A stretch of DNA of 20,768 bases from an uncultured Oscillospiraceae bacterium (GTDB lineage Bacteria > Bacillota_A > Clostridia > Oscillospirales > Oscillospiraceae), in the NCBI GenBank assembly GCA_900754605.1, contig CAAEDK010000139.1, positions 1-20,768 of the forward strand, in the 5' to 3' direction. Shown here one piece after another: positions 16,158 to 20,768 of this stretch. The notes under the pieces were generated by a model, which did not search any database, was not told where the DNA came from, and saw only the letters and a list, made by a program, of their open reading frames with translations. The position numbers and the translations under genes were made by a program. How positions within the stretch are numbered: position 1 is the first letter of the stretch; every line of letters begins with the position of its first letter.

Positions 16158-16192
16158 AACGAGGGACGGAGATGATACCTCCGTCCCTCGTT
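16158..16192. terminator. Terminator hairpin between convergent genes
   Basis: A perfect 14-bp inverted repeat (16158-16171, 16179-16192) with a 7-nt loop, between the VWA gene and the convergent flavin-reductase-like gene. The U-tract is short, so it may be a modest bidirectional terminator. Confidence 0.7.
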
Positions 16193-16205
16193 CATACCTG
16201 GGCGA

Positions 16206-16766
16206 TTATTTCAGCTTTGCGCCGTCCTGGAAAGCGTTGGCCACCTTCTCGCCCAGCACGCGGTATGTGTTGTGGACGGGGTCGAAGGTGATGGGCCGCA
16301 GCTTGTCCGGGTCGATCTTCCCATTCTCATCCAGCACGGACTCATCGGCGCTGACGTTGACGATCTCACCCACCAGGCGGCAGGTCTCCGGGTCGTAACT
16401 CACCAGACGGCATTCCACTGCCATGGGAAGCTCATCGATGAGAGGGGCGTCCACAAATTCCGACTTGGTGGTGTGCCAGCCGGCCTTTGCCACCTTGTCC
16501 GCCACCTTGTTGCCGGACTCGATACCCACATAGTCGCAGGCCACTGCCTGCTCCGCCGTGGCCAAGCTCACGGTGAACGCCTTGCGGGCCAGGATGTTGG
16601 CGGTGGTCTTGTGCCCGGCGCTGATGCACATGCTCAGCTCCTTGTCATCGCTGATGCCGCCCCAGGCCGCATTCATGGCATTGGGCGTGCCATCTTCGTT
16701 GTAGGTGGCCAGGATAAAGACCGGCTGGGGGTAGGTCCAGGGCTTGGCTCCAAAATTCTTGCGCAT
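16206..16766 (-). CDS. Flavin reductase-like (FMN-binding split-barrel) protein
   Basis: A 186-residue protein of the flavin reductase/DIM6-NTAB family. The pattern PVFILATYNEDGTPNAMNAAWGGISDD, SMCISAGHKTTANILARKAFTVSLATAEQ and FDPVHNTYRVLGEKVANAF matches that FMN-binding split barrel. Such proteins use NAD(P)H to reduce flavin or act on small aromatic or thiol substrates, but the particular reaction cannot be told. The ATG at the minus-strand start has AAGGAGG upstream, and an extended -10 promoter with TATAAT lies 25 bp further up. It stands alone, in the opposite direction to its neighbours. Confidence 0.82.
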   Translation of the reverse strand: MRKNFGAKPWTYPQPVFILATYNEDGTPNAMNAAWGGISDDKELSMCISAGHKTTANILARKAFTVSLATAEQAVACDYVGIESGNKVADKVAKAGWHTTKSEFVDAPLIDELPMAVECRLVSYDPETCRLVGEIVNVSADESVLDENGKIDPDKLRPITFDPVHNTYRVLGEKVANAFQDGAKLK

Positions 16767-16790
16767 AGAGATCCCTCCTTATGTGCTTTT

Positions 16791-16799
16791 ATTATATCA
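16791..16799 (-). promoter_or_regulatory. Extended -10 promoter of the flavin-reductase-like gene
   Basis: TGATATAAT on the minus strand is a perfect extended -10 lying about 25 bp before the start. The -35 is weak, which the TG motif can offset. Confidence 0.5.
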
Positions 16800-16927
16800 C
16801 AGGAATAGAAGAAGGTGGGATAATATTGTTCTGATTTCTGACACGCGCCAATCCTTATCTTTCCTGCCATGGCTCTCTTTTATACTGTCCGCACAATGGA
16901 AAAGGGAGGTTTATAGGACAGTTCCTC

Positions 16928-16936
16928 TGGTAGAAT
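16928..16936 (+). promoter_or_regulatory. Extended -10 promoter candidate of the SWIM gene
   Basis: TGGTAGAAT forms an extended -10 about 43 bp before the SWIM-protein start. No clear -35. The same CTCTGGTAGAAT string recurs at 20742-20753. Confidence 0.4.
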
Positions 16937-16978
16937 AAGACCAACAAAGGAAAGGAACCATCTAAGGGAGGAGATTGT

Positions 16979-17791
16979 ATGTTCAAGATTGGATTCCATG
17001 CCAGCGACACGGAAAATCCCACCGTGAAGCAGGGGAAGATTCTGACCCGGACTGCCGCGGAGCCGAGGAAGTCCGTTGTCCGCATCCACTTTCCTGCCCG
17101 GAATATGACGCTGTCCTATTACAACGACGCCTTTGACCTGCATCGGGGGGACATTGTCTATGTAGACGGCAAGCTGGAGGGCTTGCGGGGCCGGGTGGTC
17201 GATGTGACGTACAGCTTCAAGATCAAGCTCTCCGACTACAAGCGGGTCATCAGCGTGGCGGACACGGCGGTGAAGGGGAAGTTCCACTTTGCCGGCTCTC
17301 ACTTCGTCACCTTCGATCAGGAGGCCCTGCCCTATGAGCAGGTCATCACCTGGTTCAAAGCACCGGAGAAAGAGGGCGAGGTCTATGTGTCTGGCAAGGA
17401 TGAGACCGGCTTCCGGCTGGACGATCTGGGCACCATGGGGGTCAGCGGCTCCACAGCGGAGCGGGGCCGGGACTACTTCCTGGAAAACAGAGTTCGATAC
17501 ATTGCCGTGGATGGGAGCCATGGCCGGGCTATCGTGGAGGGAACCCATCCCTATGAGCTGGAATTTGAATACGCCAATGGAGAGATTCTGGATCTGAACT
17601 GCGGCTGCTTTTGCAGCTACCCCTGTAAGCACCAGTTTGCCGCCATGCTGCAACTCAAGGAGACACTGGAACTCATCGGGAAGCACTACGCTGGACAGTA
17701 TGAGGAGAGCGGCTATTTCGCGGCCGTGTTCAAGGGAACCCTTCTGGAGTTTGCCATTGACAGCAGGGAGACCGGACACATTGTTCTGTGA
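16979..17791 (+). CDS. SWIM zinc-finger protein
   Basis: A 270-residue cytoplasmic protein. The SWIM motif near the C-terminus has C208-x-C210, a short loop, then C216-x-H218 (LNCGCFCSYPCKHQFA), which binds zinc and usually DNA or a protein partner. The N-terminal 190 residues are beta-rich with no catalytic motif and are probably a family-specific platform. ATG at 16979 has a GGGAGG site. In other bacteria SWIM proteins occur with VWA proteins (for example the yeh cluster), so the VWA gene upstream is a plausible partner, although a flavin-reductase-like gene in the opposite direction lies between. The coiled-coil gene starts 38 bp downstream in the same direction and may be cotranscribed. 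Function unknown. Confidence 0.82.
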   Translation: MFKIGFHASDTENPTVKQGKILTRTAAEPRKSVVRIHFPARNMTLSYYNDAFDLHRGDIVYVDGKLEGLRGRVVDVTYSFKIKLSDYKRVISVADTAVKGKFHFAGSHFVTFDQEALPYEQVITWFKAPEKEGEVYVSGKDETGFRLDDLGTMGVSGSTAERGRDYFLENRVRYIAVDGSHGRAIVEGTHPYELEFEYANGEILDLNCGCFCSYPCKHQFAAMLQLKETLELIGKHYAGQYEESGYFAAVFKGTLLEFAIDSRETGHIVL

Positions 17792-17829
17792 GGGCCGTCG
17801 GTTGAAGCGGAGGAAGATGGAGGTGTCTT

Positions 17830-18189
17830 ATGGGCAAATTCTTTGACCTGAACGGCGACGGGGAGCGGAGCTTCAGCGAGACTATGCTGGGCATCGGCCT
17901 GGTGGGGGCCCTGCTGGACGCGGCCCGGCGGGAGGACATGGCCTGGGCGGAGGAGCAGGAGGCGCTGGAACAGGAGGAACAGCAGCGGGCCGAGACTACC
18001 GCTCATCTGGAGGACCTACGGGCTGAATTGGAGAAACTTCAGGCTCGATTGGACCGACTGGAGGAGGATGAACCTCTATTCGATACGCCGGGCTATGGCC
18101 GCTGGGAACAGCGCCATGACGGACTTCAGGACCAGTTTTGGAATCTGGAAACAGAGATCGAAGAGACTGAAGCCCAGCTGGAATGGTGA
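17830..18189 (+). CDS. Coiled-coil protein with EF-hand-like N-terminus
   Basis: A 119-residue protein. An EF-hand-like acidic loop (FDLNGDGERSFSE, residues ~5-17) precedes a short hydrophobic stretch (MLGIGLVGALLDA), then a long coiled coil rich in Glu, Gln and Leu (~40-80) and an acidic second helix (~95-119). No enzyme motif. The ATG has a GGAGG site. It follows the SWIM gene in the same direction and is closed by a strong terminator hairpin. The hydrophobic stretch is short, so a membrane role is uncertain. Calcium binding is only suggested by the loop. Confidence 0.68.
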   Translation: MGKFFDLNGDGERSFSETMLGIGLVGALLDAARREDMAWAEEQEALEQEEQQRAETTAHLEDLRAELEKLQARLDRLEEDEPLFDTPGYGRWEQRHDGLQDQFWNLETEIEETEAQLEW

Positions 18190-18246
18190 CGGCGGCAGCG
18201 CGTCTATTTTGAAGAAAGGTTTTGTGATCGACACCCTGATATATGG

Positions 18247-18284
18247 AAACGCCGCCTGAAATCAGAAGATTTCAGGCGGCGTTT
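18247..18284. terminator. Bidirectional terminator hairpin
   Basis: A perfect 16-bp inverted repeat (18247-18262, 18269-18284) with a 6-nt loop, AAA on the 5' side and TTT on the 3' side, between the coiled-coil gene and the convergent hydrolase. Confidence 0.85.
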
Positions 18285-18301
18285 GTCGCAGTACCGTTCT
18301 T

Positions 18302-19024
18302 TCACTCCAACTGCTGGGCGATGAAGCCCGTGATGGCCGTTACCGCCTGCGCCTGCTGTTCCTCCGCTGAGATGGCGGCGGGCAGGTCTCCCTTCTGGGG
18401 ACCGTAGTTTCCAAACTGGGCGTGGTTACCGCCCTTGATCTTCACCACATTTTCCGTGTAGTCGATCTTGTCCTCCACGCTCTGGTTCAGGGAGCCGTAG
18501 ACGGTGAGGGTGTGCTCCACAGGATAGTCGCCATACAGGTAGGCCCCCAGCAAGATCAGTCCCTCCACCTCGTCCGGGTGCTCTGCGGCAAACTGGGAGG
18601 CCATGGCCCCGCCCATGGAGTGGCCGGCGAGGTACCAGTACCGGATGTCCGGGAATTGGGCCATCACATCCTCCGCCGCGCTTACATCGAAAATGGCCAG
18701 GTGAAAGGGCATTTCCACCAGGATGCAGGTGAGACCGGCCTGCCGGAGCCGGTCCAGCAGAGGCAGGTAGGCGGCCTCCTCCACCTTGGCCCCGGGGTAG
18801 AAGATGATGGCGGTATCCGTGGGATAGGAGGGGGTGAGGATGGTCAGATCATCCCGCACCTCCAGATGGTCCCCAGCGGAGAGTACATCCAGAGCCACGT
18901 CCTCCGCCCGGTAGTAGTCGGACACATACCAGAAGAATCCGCCCGCCGCCAGGATCAGGATCACCAGCAAACTACCGGCAGCGATCTTCCACTTTTTGCG
19001 TCGGGGTTTTGTTCCTGCTGTCAT
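18302..19024 (-). CDS. Membrane-anchored alpha/beta hydrolase
   Basis: A 240-residue hydrolase of the alpha/beta hydrolase-5-like fold. A basic N-terminus (KPRRKKWK) and hydrophobic segment ~13-33 form an uncleaved membrane anchor, so the enzyme lies outside the cell membrane. GHSMGG holds the nucleophile S136, and GGNH contains the probable catalytic histidine H201. The lid and core match esterases or lipases, but no substrate is indicated. It starts in a 4-bp overlap with the upstream SGNH gene (minus strand), so the two are translated together. It may work with that SGNH enzyme on an extracellular ester or lipid. Confidence 0.84.
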   Translation of the reverse strand: MTAGTKPRRKKWKIAAGSLLVILILAAGGFFWYVSDYYRAEDVALDVLSAGDHLEVRDDLTILTPSYPTDTAIIFYPGAKVEEAAYLPLLDRLRQAGLTCILVEMPFHLAIFDVSAAEDVMAQFPDIRYWYLAGHSMGGAMASQFAAEHPDEVEGLILLGAYLYGDYPVEHTLTVYGSLNQSVEDKIDYTENVVKIKGGNHAQFGNYGPQKGDLPAAISAEEQQAQAVTAITGFIAQQLE

Positions 19025-19593
19025 AGCCGCGCCTCCTTGTGCTGCCGGATCACGGCTGCAATGGTCTCCGCCGCGATGCGGGAGCCCAACGCACTGGGGT
19101 GGACGCCGTCGGCAGCATAGAGATCCCGGGTACCGGCCAGAGCGTAAAACCGCTGTCCCACATCGGCCAACAGAGCATGGTTTTCCCAGGCGGCTTTTTG
19201 ATAGGCTGCGGACAGAGCATAGGCCATCTCGTCATAGTCCCAGCTCTTGGCCGCCAGCTTGGCCCCGCCTTTCTGGTAAGCCCAGGTGGCAAACAGAACG
19301 GGCGCCGCTCCGTTTGCCCAAATCTGCCGACAGAGCCGTTCCACACTGGAGAAAAAGCCTTTGGGAGCGGTAATAGGGCCGTGGCTCATCTCCTGGAGGA
19401 CCACATAGTCCCACCGTTCCTCTGCCAGTGCCGCTTGGGTCCGGCCGCCCAGGCGGGTCGTCGGGTTCAGCTGCTCCGACAGCCGCGCTCCGCCCCGGGT
19501 GTGGTGGACCACCGCCGCTCCAGTCAGGTCAGCAAGCATCTGAGGCATATCATTGGTGAAGGTAAAGCTGTTGCCCAGCATGAGGATCCGCAT
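19021..19593 (-). CDS. SGNH-family hydrolase
   Basis: A 190-residue SGNH-fold protein. LGNSFT holds the nucleophile S9, and DGVHPS holds D162 and H165. VLQEMSHGP is typical of the SGNH branch with a shortened block III. No signal peptide. AAGGAG lies upstream of the ATG. Its 3' end overlaps the alpha/beta hydrolase gene by 4 bp. It is distinct from the SGNH hydrolase at 6792: the two share only the fold motifs. Substrate unknown. Confidence 0.82.
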   Translation of the reverse strand: MRILMLGNSFTFTNDMPQMLADLTGAAVVHHTRGGARLSEQLNPTTRLGGRTQAALAEERWDYVVLQEMSHGPITAPKGFFSSVERLCRQIWANGAAPVLFATWAYQKGGAKLAAKSWDYDEMAYALSAAYQKAAWENHALLADVGQRFYALAGTRDLYAADGVHPSALGSRIAAETIAAVIRQHKEARL

Positions 19594-20092
19594 GGCACTG
19601 CTCCTTACTGGTTTTGATTTCTTTCAACTGCCATTATACACGGCTCCGTCGGGCGGAACAAGACCGGGGAGGGCAGAGGGGCCTATCAGATTTTGCGGCG
19701 CAAGATACAAAGATAAGGCTTCTGCCGTGTGCGGCGGCTGTGAATGGGTGGTCATGGCCACATATTCCAAAATTTATGCAGTTTGCCTTTGCCTCTTTTC
19801 GAAACGAATCGTGACGGAGACAGGCAAGAAATCATCTTTATAGCGAAAATTTAAAATGAATCCGAAAAGTGCGTTGACCACATTTGAGATTGTATTTGTG
19901 CAGAATGTCAAGTAAATCATTGCTTAAAAAATGATAAAAACCGCCTCAAAACATCCGTTTTGAGGCGGTTTTGGTCGGAGTGTAATTATAGGACTTGGAA
20001 AAATTCAGTCATATCAATGGCTTGCAAGCAGCAAGCAGGAGGTTTTTATCTAAAAAATTATTCTTTGAGAATTACGCCGCCCGAGTGAGACT
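19594..20092. other. Gene-free stretch
   Basis: About 500 bp with no supportable gene. It contains one strong terminator (19937-19972) and no clear promoter. A plus-strand frame (19553-19843) is not backed by a ribosome site and partly re-reads the SGNH gene. The A+T-rich part (19790-19940) may include a promoter that I cannot place. Confidence 0.6.
19937..19972. terminator. Intrinsic terminator
   Basis: A perfect 16-bp inverted repeat (19937-19952, 19957-19972) with a 4-nt loop, an A-run on one side and T-run on the other. Active on either strand, though no gene ends close by on the plus strand. Confidence 0.82.
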
Positions 20093-20479
20093 ATCGTGCG
20101 AAATGATATTACTACCATGAAGGTGGACGCCATCGTCAACGCTGCCAAGGAGAGTCTGCTGGGCGGCGGAGGTGTAAACGGCGCCATCCACCGTGCCCCC
20201 GGGCCGTAACTGCCGCACTCTGGGTGGCTTTAAAACGTGACAGGCCGAGATCACCAAGGGCTACCGCCTGCCCGAAAAGTTTGTCATCCACACCTCGGCC
20301 CCATTTGGCGGGGCGGCAGTCACGGAGAGCAGGAACTGCTGGAAAAGGCGGGCTTTGCCTTCTCCCACGCCAGCAAGTTCGATATCATCGTGGAGTATTT
20401 CATCGCCCACCGGAACTACAACATTTTTGAGAGCAGCGAGGCACTGTTCACCTTTGACCATAACCTGCTGGGAGGTTGA
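20093..20479 (+). pseudogene. Decayed second copy of the macrodomain gene
   Basis: Clear nucleotide similarity to 14126-15103. The catalytic N23 is replaced by Lys (NAAK), an 11-nt loss creates a stop at 20207, and a 1-nt loss occurs later. A 579-bp stretch (homologous to 14378-14957 of the intact gene) is missing between two 10-bp near-repeats (GAGCTGCTGG and GAGATGCTGG), so the first third runs into the last ~47 codons. The tail [12 protein letters not shown] and [11 protein letters not shown] is nearly intact. No start or ribosome site remains. Probably inactive. Confidence 0.85.
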
Positions 20480-20483
20480 GCCT

Positions 20484-20720
20484 ATGCCGAAAGTCGAGGC
20501 GACGATGATGCCTTTTGCCAAGCTATATCTGCTGCTGGTGTTGAAAGCGAAGCGAAAGGGCCGCACCCGGGACGAGGTGGATCAGGTGACCACCTGGCTC
20601 ACTGGATATACGCCGCAGGAATTGTCCTGGGCTGGAACAGTCCGACACCAGCTATTCTTTCACATCATTCAATTCACCGCGATAAGGTACAATAAGTTTC
20701 GCAAATTGAAAAGTATATAA
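20484..20720 (+). pseudogene. DUF2200-family remnant, frameshifted
   Basis: The frame has the DUF2200 N-terminus: MPKVEATMMPFAKLYLLLVLKAKRKGRTRDEVDQVTTWLTGY. After about residue 50 it diverges. The expected continuation (LEQSDTSYSF) appears in another frame at about 20630-20660 and soon stops, so one or more frameshifts have broken the gene. Full-length members are about 110 residues, this one 78. GGGAGG lies upstream of the ATG. It follows the decayed macrodomain copy directly, so the two probably formed an operon. An alternative reading, a short functional variant, is less likely. Confidence 0.65.
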
Positions 20721-20723
20721 AAG

Positions 20724-20753
20724 GAGACATGGTTTGCAGAACTCTGGTAGAAT
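20724..20753 (+). promoter_or_regulatory. Possible promoter at the right edge
   Basis: GAGACA, 18 bp and TAGAAT with upstream TG form a weak extended -10 promoter whose gene would lie beyond the window. Confidence 0.3.
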
Positions 20754-20768
20754 GAAGTCGCGACACAC

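Noticed and set aside
19553..19843. 96-codon plus-strand frame
   Set aside because: Starts inside the SGNH gene on the other strand, no ribosome site, no motif.
1..20768. tRNA, rRNA, CRISPR
   Set aside because: No cloverleaf, rRNA-like conserved block or regularly spaced repeats were seen.

Overview
The window looks like chromosome of a gut-type Clostridia (Oscillospiraceae/Flavonifractor-like Bacillota). This is inferred from strong GGAGG-type ribosome sites, moderately high G+C outside the first 7 kb, and Clostridia-typical families (DUF6076, DUF6809, DUF2200, macro domain with a Cro/CI-like tail). No rRNA, tRNA or CRISPR array was seen. The species cannot be fixed from the sequence alone.

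Region 1 (1-6753) is a defence operon. It holds a McrB-type AAA+ GTPase with an EVE/PUA-like domain inserted inside its motor (5' end outside the window), its McrC nuclease partner, and an SF1 helicase with a Vsr/DUF2726-like nuclease at its C-terminus. All three read the same way and are tightly packed, which suggests a modification-dependent (type IV) restriction module with an added helicase-nuclease.

Region 2 (6792-7765) has an SGNH esterase overlapping a rhodanese lipoprotein, closed by a strong bidirectional terminator.

Region 3 (7787-14084) looks like a small integrative element or its remnant. A DUF6076 zinc protein reads leftward, divergent from a rightward run: excisionase-like HTH, HTH_36 protein, unknown protein, a 490-bp hairpin-rich noncoding stretch, DUF6809 protein, zinc ribbon, and two tandem overlapping tyrosine integrases. 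The second integrase carries an extra arm-binding repeat and an HTH at its C-terminus. No relaxase or conjugation gene is visible.

Region 4 (14057-18284) holds a macrodomain protein with a Cro/CI-like tail (its promoter lies inside the integrase gene), a small membrane protein, a von Willebrand A protein, a leftward flavin-reductase-like protein, a SWIM zinc-finger protein and a coiled-coil protein. ADP-ribose handling, VWA scaffolding and SWIM binding next to each other suggest a stress or NAD-linked function, but this is inference.

Region 5 (18302-20768) has a leftward alpha/beta hydrolase and SGNH hydrolase pair with a 4-bp overlap, a gene-free stretch with a strong terminator, and two decayed genes: a macrodomain copy with a precise 579-bp internal deletion and a frameshifted DUF2200 gene.
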